Assembly (NCBI RefSeq): GCF_046630445.1
Contig: NC_092341.1
Coordinates: 131,456,001 to 131,520,000, forward strand
Direction: 5' to 3'
Origin: Rutidosis leptorrhynchoides
Taxonomy: Eukaryota; Streptophyta; Magnoliopsida; Asterales; Asteraceae
DNA length: 64,000 bases
Positions 45,096 to 54,937 of the stretch are shown here, one piece after another. The position numbers were made by a program, and so were the translations under genes. The notes below the pieces were generated by a model. The model saw nothing but the letters and a program-made list of their open reading frames with translations, was not told where the DNA came from and did no database searches. The stretch's first letter is position 1, and every line of letters begins with the position of its first letter.

Positions 45096-45441
45096 CTAGA
45101 ATTATCTTCGCAACTACTTTGTATCAAAGTTTTATGTGCTATATTTCATGCTATATGTAAAAAAAAGCGGTATTGTAAGTTTGCAAGTTATTGTATAAAG
45201 GTTTGAATATGATATATATTTTTTTTTGATTAGGTTTTTATATAGAATTGTAGTAGTTGAAATGGTATGTTAGCTACTAAGTATGAACTTAACGGGTAGG
45301 TACTACTCGAATTAAAGAGTATAAAACGCTAATATGAAGAAAGAGCTTTTATAAATAAGTTCATATTACACTACGAAATACTATTGACTACTCTTGATAT
45401 TCTATATGATTAACTCGTTTCATTTGACTATTTTGAAGAAA
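45096..45441 (+). other. Spacer between F-box ORF and gag
   Basis: AT-rich, with AAAAAAAGCGG and a T run near 45220. There is no ORF. It could hold splice or re-initiation signals needed to translate gag, but none is obvious. Confidence 0.5.
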
Positions 45442-45945
45442 ATGGCACCGACTACTCGACACACCTTGAATATGAGCGAAGAGGAATTTCATTCCTTTCT
45501 TGCTTCAAACATAGCCGCAGTACAGGCTGTTCTACATACCAACAATAACTCCGAATCTAGCAATGCAGCTAACGGCGCAAGAAATCGTGTAGGATGCACC
45601 TACAAAGAATTCACTGCCTGCAAACCTTTAGAATTTGATGGAACCGAAGGACCGATCGGATTGAAACGGTGGACCGAGAAGGTCGAATCGGTGTTTGCCA
45701 TAAGTAAGTGTACTGAAGAGGACAAAGTGAAGTACGCTACGCATACCTTCACAGGTACTGCGTTAACATGGTGGAATACCTATCTAGAGCAAGTGGGACA
45801 AGATGATGCTTACGCACTACCGTGGTCAGCATTCAAGCACTTGATGAATGACAAGTACCGTCCCAGAACCGAGGTCAATAAGCTCAAGACAGAACTTAGA
45901 GGGTTACGAACCCAAGGATTTGATATTATCACGTACGAAAGATGA
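45442..45945 (+). pseudogene. gag: Tekay gag, N-terminal and capsid part
   Basis: The ATG at 45442 (MAPTTRHTLNMSEEEF) is the family start. The capsid domain follows: CKPLEFDGTEGPIGLKRWTE, KVKYATHTFTGTALTWWNTY and FKHLMNDKYRPRTEV. It ends at TGA (45943-45945) after TYER, where the family has Trp (a TGG-to-TGA change is the simplest reading). The frame continues after the stop as FTELCLLCPRAF. Gag would form the particle that packages element RNA. Confidence 0.87.
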
Positions 45946-47463
45946 TTCACAGAATTGTGCCTATTGTGTCCGAGAGCGTTCGAAGATGAGGAAGAGAAGA
46001 TCGACGCGTTTGTGAAAGGATTACCGGAAAGAATCCAAGAAGATATAAGTTTACACGAGCCCGCCTCCATACAACAGGCATGTAGAATGGCTCACAAACT
46101 AGTGAACCAGATTGAGGAAAGAATTAAAGAACAGGCGGCTGAAGAGGCCAATGTGAAGCAAGTCAAAAGAAAGTGGGAGGAAAACGGTGATAAGAATCAC
46201 CAATACAACAACAACAGCAATTACAACAATAATCGCAACAACTATCCCAACAATCGCAACATCAATTGCAACTACAATAAACGGCCCAACAACAACAACA
46301 ACAACAACAACAACAGCAACTACAATAATCATCCCAATAACAATAACAACCGCAACAACAACAACAATCAGAAGCAGCTATGCCAAAGGTGTGAAAAGTA
46401 TCACTCGGGGTTCTGCACCAAATTTTGCAATAAGTGTAAAAGAAATGGTCATAGCGCGGCGAAGTGTGAGGTCTACGGATCAGGGGTTAACAGAACAAAA
46501 GGAACAAATGGTGTCGGAACGAGTAATGGCGGAGCAAGTAGTGTCGGAGCAAGTTATGCCAATGTAGTTTGTTATAAATATGGAAAACTGGGCCACATTA
46601 TTAGAAATTGCCCGAACCAGGAGAACACGAATGGACAAGGCCGTGGAAGAGTTTTCAATATTAATGCGGCAGAGGCACAGGAAGACCCGGAGCTTGTTAC
46701 GGGTACGTTTCTTATTGACAATAAATCTGCTTACGTTTTATTTGATTCGGGTGCGGATAGAAGCTATATGAGTAGAGATTTTTGTGCTAAATTAAGTTAT
46801 CCATTGACGCCGTTGGATAGTAAATTTTTACTCGAATTAGCAAACGGTAAATTAATTTCAGCAGATTATATATGCCGGAATCGAGAAATTAAACTGGGTA
46901 GCGAAATATTCAAGATTGATTTGATACTAGTAGAGTTAGGGAGTTTTGATGTAATAGTTGGCATGGACTGGCTGAAGAAGGTGAAAGCAGAGATCGTATG
47001 TTATAAAAATGCAATTCGCATTGTACGAGAAGAAGGAGAACCCTTAACGGTGTACGGAGAAAAGGGCAACACGAAGCTACATCTTATTAGTAATTTGAAG
47101 GTACAAAAACTAATAAGAAAAGGTTGCTATACTGTTCTAGCACACGTCGAGAAAGTACAAACTGAAGAAAAGAGCATCAATGATGTTCACGTCGCAAAAG
47201 AATTTCCCGATGTATTTCCGAAAGAATTAGTGGGACTACCTCCACATCGATCTGTTGAATTTCAAATAGATCTTGTACCAGGAGCTGCACCAATAGCTCG
47301 TGTTCCTTATAGACTCGCACCCAGTCAGATGAAAGAACTGCAAAGCCAACTGCAAGAACTATTAGAACGTGGTTTCCAAGCACATCACCATGGGGAGCTC
47401 CTGTTTTGTTTGTCAAGAAGAAGGATGGTACATTTAGGTTGTGTATTGACTACAGAGAGTTGA
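45946..47463 (+). pseudogene. gag-pro: Tekay gag C-terminus (zinc knuckle), protease and start of RT
   Basis: Continues gag with PERIQEDISLHEP. An Asn-rich stretch follows (about 46198-46375, AAC/AAT repeats), then a first Cys/His cluster (CQRCEKYHSGFCTKFCNKCK). The zinc knuckle reads CYKYGKLGHIIRNC, where the second Cys of CxxC is Tyr. The protease has VLFDSGADRSYMS (DSG active site) and GMDWL. The RT N-terminus follows (FPDVFPKELVGLPPHRSVEF). After ERGF (about 47380) the frame shifts, so the last 30 codons are out of frame and RT continues at 47406 in another frame. Confidence 0.85.
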
Positions 47464-47702
47464 ACAAACTTACCATCAAAAACCGTTATCCACTGCCGAG
47501 AATTGACGACTTATTTGATCAACTACAAGGCTCGTCGGTTTATTCGAAGATCGATTTACGTTCTGGATATCATCAAATGCGAGTAAAGGAGGATGATATT
47601 CCAAAAACTGCTTTTAGGACGCGTTATGGTCATTACGAGTTTATGGTTATGCCATTTGGATTGACTAACGCGCCAGCTGTGTTCATGGACCTTATGAACT
47701 GA
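47406..47702 (+). pseudogene. pol: Tekay reverse transcriptase, fingers/palm part
   Basis: Starts in the conserved [20 protein letters not shown], then [13 protein letters not shown] and [12 protein letters not shown]. It ends at TGA (47700-47702) right after LMN, where the family continues with Arg/Lys. The following frame at 47703 is the same one, so this is a single nonsense change, just before the catalytic FIDD. Confidence 0.88.
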
Positions 47703-48224
47703 GTGTGTGGGCCATATCTTGACAAGTTTGTCATTGTTTTCATCGATGACATACTTATTTACTCAAAGAATGATCAAGAGCACGAAGAACATTTGAGAAA
47801 AGTTCTAGAAGTATTGAGGAAAGAAAAACTGTACGCTAAGTTTTCAAAGTGTGCATTTTGGTTGGAAGAAGTTCAATTCGTCGGTCACATAGTGAACAAA
47901 GAAGGTATCCAGGTGGACTCGACAAAGATCGAAACCGTTGAAAAGTGGGAAACCCCAAAAACTCCGAAGCATATACGTCAATTTTTAGGATTGGCTGGTT
48001 ACTACAGAAGATTCATCCAAGATTTCTCCAAAATAGCAAAACCCTTGACTGCATTAACGCATAAAGGGAAGAAATTTGAATGGAAGGATGAACAAGAGAA
48101 GGCGTTTCAATTATTGAAGAAAAAGCTAACTATGGCACCTATATTGTCATTGCCTGAAGGGAATTATGATTTTGTGAATTATTGTGACGCATCAAAGCAA
48201 GGTCTCGGTTGTGTATTAATGTAA
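47703..48224 (+). pseudogene. pol: Tekay reverse transcriptase (catalytic FIDD, thumb) and start of RNase H
   Basis: [14 protein letters not shown] is the catalytic box. The thumb ([37 protein letters not shown]) and the first RNase H strand ([15 protein letters not shown]) follow. TAA at 48222-48224 stands where the family has Gln (CAA-to-TAA). Confidence 0.9.
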
Positions 48225-49253
48225 CAGACGAAGGTTATTGCTTATGCATCTAGACAATTGAAGATTCACGAGCAAAATTATACGACGCATGATTTGGAAT
48301 TAGGCGCGGTTGTTTTTGCATTAAAGACTTGGAGGCACTACTTATATGGGGTCAAAAGTATTATATATACCGACCACAAAAGTCTTCAACACATATTTAA
48401 TCAGAAACAACTGAATATGAGGCAGCGTAGGTGGATTGAATTGTTGAATGATTACAACTTTGAGATTCGTTACCACCCGGGGAAGGAAAATGTGGTAGCC
48501 GACGCCTTGAGCAGAAAGGACAGAGAACCTATACGAGTAAAATCTATGAATATAATGATTCACACTAACCTTACTACTCAAATAAAGGAGGCGCAACAAG
48601 GAGTTTTAAAAGAGGGAAATTTAAAGGATGAAATACCCAAAGAATCGGAGAAACATCTTAATATTCGGGAAGACGGAACCCGGTATAGGGCTGAAAGAAT
48701 TTGGGTACCAAAATTTGGAGATATGAGAGAAATGGTACTTAGAGAAGCTCATAAAACCAGATACTCAATACATCCTGGAACGGGGAAGATGTACAAGGAT
48801 CTTAAGAAACATTTTTGGTGGCCAGGTATGAAAGCCGATATTGCTAAATATGTAGGAGAATGTTTGACTTGTTCTAAGGTCAAAGCTGAACATCAGAAAC
48901 CATCAGGTCTACTACAACAACCTGAAATCCCGGAATGGAAATGGGAAAACATTACCATGGATTTCATTACTAAATTGCCAAGGACTGCAAGTGGTTATGA
49001 TACTATTTGGGTAATAGTTGATCGTCTCACCAAGTCAGCACACTTTCTGCCAATAAGAGAAGATGACACGATGGAGAAGTTAACACGACTGTATTTGAAG
49101 GAAGTCGTCTCCAGACATAGAATACCAATCTCTATTATCTCTGATAGGGATGGCAGATTTATTTCAAGATTCTGGCAGACATTACAGCAAGCATTAGGAA
49201 CTCGTCTAGACATGAGTACTGCCTATCATCCACAAACTGATGGGCAGAGCTAA
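48225..49253 (+). pseudogene. pol: Tekay RNase H and integrase (zinc domain, catalytic core)
   Basis: RNase [35 protein letters not shown] and [11 protein letters not shown], ending in [18 protein letters not shown] and VADALSRK. Integrase [14 protein letters not shown] ... [11 protein letters not shown]. Catalytic core: [10 protein letters not shown] (first Asp) and [14 protein letters not shown] (second Asp). The frame ends at TAA (49251-49253) after HPQTDGQS. That codon is the position of the third catalytic residue, Glu, in this family, so a GAA-to-TAA change removes both the active site and everything downstream. Confidence 0.9.
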
Positions 49254-49256
49254 AGG

Positions 49257-49544
49257 ATGATACAAACGCTTAAAGACATGCTACGAGCATGTGTTATTGA
49301 TTTCGGAAACAGTTGGGATCGACATCTACCGTTAGCAGAATTTTCCTACAACAACAACTATCATTCAAGCATTGAGATGGTGCCGTTTGAAGCACTTTAT
49401 GGTAGAAAGTGCAGGTCTCTGATTTGTTGGAGTGAAGTGGGGGATAGACAGATTACGGGTCCGGAGATAATACAAGAAACTACCGAGAAGATCATCCAAA
49501 TTCAACAACGGTTGAAAACCGCCCAAAGTCGACAAAAGAGCTAA
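49257..49544 (+). pseudogene. pol: Tekay integrase, C-terminal part of core
   Basis: Continues in the same frame after the stop: [44 protein letters not shown] and [14 protein letters not shown]. It stops at TAA (49542-49544) after RQKS, where the family has Tyr, and then continues with [14 protein letters not shown]. Confidence 0.85.
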
Positions 49545-50024
49545 GCCGACATTAAAAGAAAAGACATAGAATTTGAAATTGGAGAAATGGTCATGCTTAA
49601 GGTTGCACCTTGGAAAGGTGTTGTTCGATTTGGTAAACGGGGGAAATTAAATCCAAGGTATATTGGACCATTCAGGATTATTGATCGTGTCGGACCAGTA
49701 GCTTACCGACTTGAGTTACCTCAACAACTTGCGAATGTACATAACACTTTCCACGTCTCGAATTTGAAGAAATGTTTTGCTAAAGAAGATCTCACTATTC
49801 CGTTGGACGAATTCCAAATCAATGAAAAACTTCAATTCATTGAAGAACCCGTCGAAATAATGGATCGTGAGGTTAAGAGACTTAAACAAAACAAGATACC
49901 GATTGTTAAGGTTCGATGGAATGCTCGTAGAGGACCCGAGTTCACCTGGGAGCGTGAAGATCAGATGAAGAAGAAATACCCGCATCTATTTCCAGAAGAT
50001 TCGTCAACACTTTCAACAGCTTAA
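49545..50024 (+). pseudogene. pol: Tekay integrase C-terminus with chromodomain
   Basis: Starts with [20 protein letters not shown] and [20 protein letters not shown], the integrase C-terminal (GPY/F) module. The chromodomain follows: [20 protein letters not shown], then [18 protein letters not shown] and KKYPHLF. Chromodomains of chromoviruses bind modified histone tails and bias insertion to heterochromatin. The module ends in its natural TAA at 50022-50024 with no break inside. Confidence 0.88.
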
Positions 50025-50059
50025 AATTTCGGGACGAAATTTTTTTAACTAGTAGGTAC
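50025..50059 (+). promoter_or_regulatory. Region before the 3' LTR (degenerate polypurine tract)
   Basis: AATTTCGGGACGAAATTTTT forms a small inverted repeat and is followed by AACTAGTAGGTAC next to the LTR. The purine-rich AGTAGGTA is a weak match for a polypurine tract. Confidence 0.45.
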
Positions 50060-53000
50060 TGTAGTGACCCGAACTTTTCCATGTTTTTATATATTAAATG
50101 AAATTGATATTTACATGATTAAATGTTTCCAACATGTTAAGCAATCAAACTTGTTAAGACTTGATTAATTGAAATAGGTTTCATATAGAGAATTGACCAC
50201 CCAAGTTGACTGGCGATTCACGAATGTTAAAACTTGTAAAAACTATATGATGACATATATATGGATATATATATAGTTAACATGATATTATGATAAGTAA
50301 ACATATCATTAAGTATATTAACAATGAACTACATATGTAAAAACAAGACTACTAACTTAATGATTTTGAAACGAGACATATATGTAACGATTATCGTTGT
50401 AACGACATTTAATGTATGTATATCATATTAAGATATATTAATACATCATGATATCATGATAATGTAATAATTTAACATCTCATTTGATTTAATAAACAAT
50501 GAGTTAACAACATTTAACAAGATCGTTAACCTAAAGGTTTCAAAACAACACTTACATGTAATGACTAACGATGACTTAACGACTCAGTTAAAATGTATAT
50601 ACATGTAGTGTTTTAATATGTATTCATACACTTTTGAAAGACTTCAAGATACTTATAAAAATACTTCTACTTAACAAAAATGCTTACAATTACATCCTCG
50701 TTCAGTTTCATCAACAATTCTACTCGTATGCACCCGTATTCGTACTCGTACAATACACAGCTTTTAGATGTATGTACTATTGGTATATACACTCCAATGA
50801 TCAGCTCTTAGCAGCCCATGTGAGTCACCTAACACATGTGGGAACCATCACTTGGAAACTAGCATGAAATATCTCATAAAATTACAAAAATATAAGTAAT
50901 CATTCATAACTTATTTACATGTAAACAAAATTACATATCCTTTATATCTAATCCATATACCAACGACTAAAAACACCTACAAACACTTTCATTCTTCAAT
51001 TTTCTTCATCTAATTAATCTCTCTCAAGTTCTATCTTCAAGTTCTAAGTGTTCTTCATAAATTCTACAAGTTCTAGTTTCATAAAATCAAGAATACTTCC
51101 AAGTTTGCTAGCTTACTTCCAATCTTGTAGAGTGATCATCCAACCTCAAGAAATCTTTATTATTTACAGTAATATATCTTTCTAATACAAGGTAATACTC
51201 ATATTCAAACTTTGATTCAATTTCTATAACTATAACAATCTTATTTCGAGTGGAAATCTTACTTGAACTTGTTTTCGTGTCATGATTCTGCTTCAAGAAC
51301 TTTCAAGTCATCCAAGGATCCTTTGAAGCTAGATCCATTTTTCTCATTTCCAGTAGCTTTATCCAGAAAACTTGAGGTAGTAATGATGTTCATAACATCA
51401 TTCGATTCATACATATAAAGCTATCTTATTCGAATGTTTAAACTTGTAATCACTAGAACATAGTTTAGTTAATTCTAAACTTGTTCGCAAACAAAAGTTA
51501 ATCCTTCTAACTTGACTTTTAAAATCAACTAAACACATGTTCTATATCTATATGATATGCTAACTTAATGATTTAAAACCTGGAAACACGAAGAACACTG
51601 TAAAACCGGATATACGCCGTCGTAGTAACACCGCGGGCTGTTTTGGGTTAGTTAATTAAAAACTATGATAAACTTTGATTTAAAAGTTGTTCTTCTGAGA
51701 AAATAATTTTTCTTATGAACATGAAACTATATCCAAAAATCATGGTTAAACTCAAAGTGGAAGTATATTTTCTAAAATGGTCATCTAGACGTCGTTCTTT
51801 CGACTGAAATGACTACCTTTACAAAAACGACTTGTAACTTATATTTCCGACTATAAAACTATACTTTTTCTGTTTATATTCATAAAATATAGTTCAATAT
51901 TAAACCATAGCAATTTGATTCACTCAAAACGGATTTAAAATGAAGAAGTTATGAGTAAAACAAGATTGGATAATTTTTCTTGTTGTAGCAACGTGAAAAT
52001 TGGTAACATATCTATATTAATCATATCCTAGCTAACTTATATTGTATTATACATGTATTCTAATATATTATGTAATCTTGGGATACCATAGACACGTATG
52101 CAAATGTTTTGACATATCATATCGACCCATGTGTATATATTATTTGGAACAACCATAGACACTCTATATGCAGTAATGTGGGAGTTAGCTATACAGGGTT
52201 GAGGTTGATTCCAAAAATAAATATACTTTGAGTTGTGATCTAGCCTGAGACGTGTATACACTGGGTCGTGGATTGATTCAAGATAATATATATCAATTTT
52301 TTTCTGTACATCTAATGTTGGACAACTAGTTGTAGGTTACTAACGAGGACGGCTGACTTAATAAACTTAAAACATCAAAATGTATTAAAAGTGTTGTAAA
52401 TATATTTTGAATATACTTTGATATATATGTACATATTTGTTATAGGTTTGTGAATCGACCAGTGGCCAAGTCTTACTTCCCGACGAAGTAAAAATCTGTG
52501 AAAGTGAGTTATAGTCCCACTTTTAAAATCTAATATTTTTAGGATGAGAATACATGCAGGTTTTATAAATGATTTACAAAATACACACAAGTACGTGAAA
52601 CTACATTCTATGGTTGAATTATCGAAATCGAATATGCCCCTTTTTATTAAGTCTGGTAATCTAAGAATTAGGGAACAGACACCCTAATTGACGCGAATCC
52701 TAAAGATAGATCTATTGGGCCTAACAAACCCCATCCAAAGTACCGGATGCTTTAGTACTTCGAAATTTATATCATATCCGAAGGGTGTCCCGGAATGATG
52801 GGGATATTCTTATATATGCATCTTGTTAATGTCGGTTACCAGGTGTTCACCATATGAATGATTTTTATCTCTATGTATGGGATGTATATTAAAATATGAA
52901 ATCTTGTGGTCTATTGTTACGATTTGATATATATAGGTTAAACCTATAACTCATCAACATTTTTGTTGACGTTTAAAGCATGTTTATTCTCAGGTGAATA

Positions 53001-53336
53001 TTAAGAGCTTCCGCTGTTGCATACTAAAATAAGGACAAGATTTGGAGTCCATGTTTGTATGATATTATGTAAAAACTGCATTCAAGAAACATATGTCGAT
53101 GTAATATATTTCTATTGTAAACCATTATGTAATTGTCGTGTGTAAACAATATATTTTAGATTATCATTATTTGATAATCTACGTAATGCTTTTGAAACCT
53201 TTATTGATAAAATAAAGGTTATGGTTGTTTTAAAAATGAATGCAGTCTTTGAAAAATGTCTCATATAGAGGTCAAAACCTCGCAACGAAATCAATTAATA
53301 TGGAACGTTTATAATCAATATGAACGAGACATTTCA
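50060..53336 (+). repeat. Tekay 3' LTR
   Basis: TGTAGTGACCCGAACT ... GAACGAGACATTTCA, 3277 bp, followed by ACTAT. It aligns end to end with 40172-43473. By eye about 17 differences fall in the first 620 bases, but far fewer in the next kilobase. Confidence 0.95.
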
Positions 53337-53341
53337 ACTAT

Positions 53342-53415
53342 GGTCATGATGCAAATCGATGTCGCGAACTTGTTGAGCTAATTGCAGATGCGGTTACTCA
53401 AAGGAAATTGAATCA
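53342..53415 (+). pseudogene. gag: Gag of second Tat element, continuation after the Tekay insertion
   Basis: 74 bases that pick up the zinc-knuckle frame where 40171 left off (GHDANRCRELVELI). The frame is broken again at 53416 by the Athila LTR. The short AATCA before the LTR (53411-53415) is the expected Athila target duplication, but its partner is off the window. Confidence 0.8.
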
Positions 53416-53482
53416 TGATGTATAAAATCGTATCTATAATTTATCTCTGGAAAATGCCGGTTTAAAGATTGCTACACACTAA

Positions 53483-53497
53483 CGGGCAGTGTACCCG
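53483..53497 (-). promoter_or_regulatory. Conserved U5 hairpin with TACACTG loop (Athila copy 2)
   Basis: On the minus strand CGGG-TACACTG-CCCG. The loop is identical to that at 2230-2244, and two stem pairs have changed on both sides (T-A to C-G and A-T to G-C). Confidence 0.55.
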
Positions 53498-54518
53498 ATC
53501 GTGCAATAGTATAAGTTGGTAATTCCGAAATCGTTCCAAGGACAGTTTAACGTGAGAATTAAGATTGCAACTAATAAAAATAAACTAAGTTAATCTATGA
53601 AAATTGAAAGTAAGAGATAATTTGTTTTGTGACTATTTAACGATTAGCCAAATCAAGGATAGATTAAAAGTAAAAGACAATATTTTTGTGTTTTTAAGTT
53701 TATAGAAAATAAATGCAGACTCAACGAAAAGTAAAGATATTTGAATTCAATAGATAAAAGAATGTTCGCCTAGATCTCCTATTCGCAGTGTTGGTTGATT
53801 TCTTATTAAGCACTAGTTCTATTTATCAATACATGCAACTAAAGAGTCGGTTTACCCAGAGTTCTCTTTTAGCAAACACGTCAAACTAGGATTTATTGGC
53901 TTAGGGTTCCCTTTCACCATAGACCTCTTTCGTTTGTGACTTAGTAATTAGCTAATTAAAAGATTAAGATTCAATTGGTTACGCGTTCGTTCCACATAAT
54001 TCACCCCTATTTTGTTCAATCTATGTTACCCGGTTTACCCCCTTGGTCCAGTAAGCACCCAATTGGTTAAGACAAATCAATTGGAAATTAGTTCACTAAA
54101 TTGAAACAGGGTTCCCTTTGTCCAAACAAGATCACTAATCAAGCCTAGTAACAATAATCAAATCCCATAAGAATGGTTCTTAATCAAAACTCATAATTAT
54201 CATGCATTAATCAAATTAAACATTAAAGTATCATCCAAACACATACGAATATTCAATCTAGACAAACATTAAATAATTAGCCAATAACCATGGCTATAAT
54301 CAAAATCACAAATAAACAATTAAGAGTATTCATTATGATGATAAGAATTAAACCTAATGAAAATTGTGTTCTTGAATGATAAACGAATCGAGACGCGTTT
54401 CCGGAATGATTGAGGTGTTAGAATGATCTTGAGATTCCCCAAAAATCACCCTTTTTCGTCAAAAAGCTGCTGGAATTCATCTGGATGCAAGAATGATATT
54501 TAGGGTAAAAATTCGTAC

Positions 54519-54526
54519 TTTAAATA
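54519..54526 (-). promoter_or_regulatory. TATA-like box of Athila copy 2 LTR
   Basis: TATTTAAA on the minus strand, 25 bp downstream of the last GC-rich box. Confidence 0.45.
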
Positions 54527-54551
54527 CCAAATTCCTGAAGTCGGCTGGAGG

Positions 54552-54678
54552 TGGAGCGGCGCTCCACATATTGAGCGGCGCTCCGTATAACTAAAATTTG
54601 ATATGTTAACTTCCAAAACCCCTCGAACTATTTTTCCTACCTACTGGAGCGGCGCTCCACCTTTCTGAGCGGCGCTCC
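54552..54678 (-). promoter_or_regulatory. Four GC-rich palindromic boxes (GGAGCGGCGCTCC)
   Basis: TGGAGCGGCGCTCCA at 54552-54566 and 54645-54659 are perfect 7-bp dyads around one base. GAGCGGCGCTCC occurs at 54573-54584 and 54667-54678. They form two pairs about 90 bp apart, just upstream of the TATA-like box in element orientation. Confidence 0.6.
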
Positions 54679-54923
54679 AGGCCCATTTTGCTGATTCCGG
54701 ACCTAAAAACTCACTAAATCCATCCAAACTCGAATCGAACCAATCTCTTTCACTCGTTTACATAGAAAATCACTAAAACCATCAAATAACTTCAAATTTC
54801 ATCTTCTTGGTCTTAGAACTCGAACTTTCAAAACACTTATCGAAATAACACCAAATCGTATCCGAACGGACTAAAATGTGCTCGATATCGCTAAGGAAAA
54901 CGTGTATTAAATATGCGATATCA

Positions 54924-54937
54924 AACAACCCCACACT
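54924..54937 (-). promoter_or_regulatory. Polypurine tract of Athila copy 2
   Basis: AGTGTGGGGTTGTT on the minus strand, directly next to the LTR. Confidence 0.75.

Larger units (their letters stand above)
40172..53336 (+). mobile_element. Tekay-lineage chromovirus (Ty3/gypsy), full length
   Basis: Two LTRs of about 3.3 kb bound a 6.6 kb interior, flanked by ACTAT (40167-40171 and 53337-53341). The order is LTR, initiator-Met PBS, acidic ORF, F-box ORF, gag with zinc knuckle, protease, RT, RNase H, integrase, chromodomain, LTR. The C-terminal chromodomain and domain order define Tekay. The polyprotein is interrupted by five in-frame stops and one frameshift. The two accessory ORFs before gag are not part of the standard Tekay plan. 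Confidence 0.95.
37700..53415 (+). mobile_element. Second Tat-lineage element (plus strand), interrupted and partial
   Basis: LTR end at 38181, PBS 38184-38200, gag 38354-40171 continuing at 53342-53415. The Tekay element sits inside gag, and the rest is cut off at 53416 by the Athila LTR. The remaining pol should lie beyond the right edge of the window. The left LTR boundary is uncertain; 37700 is approximate (candidate TG starts at 37707 and about 37747). Confidence 0.75.
53416..54923 (-). repeat. Athila copy 2 3' LTR
   Basis: 1508 bp, bounded by TGAT (53416) and ATCA (54923) on the plus strand, the same ends as copy 1. In element orientation it has four GC-rich boxes (54678-54552), then a TATTTAAA box (54526-54519), and near its end the TACACTG hairpin (53497-53483). 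Outside these elements it has little similarity with the LTR of copy 1, so the two are separate families of one lineage. Confidence 0.9.
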
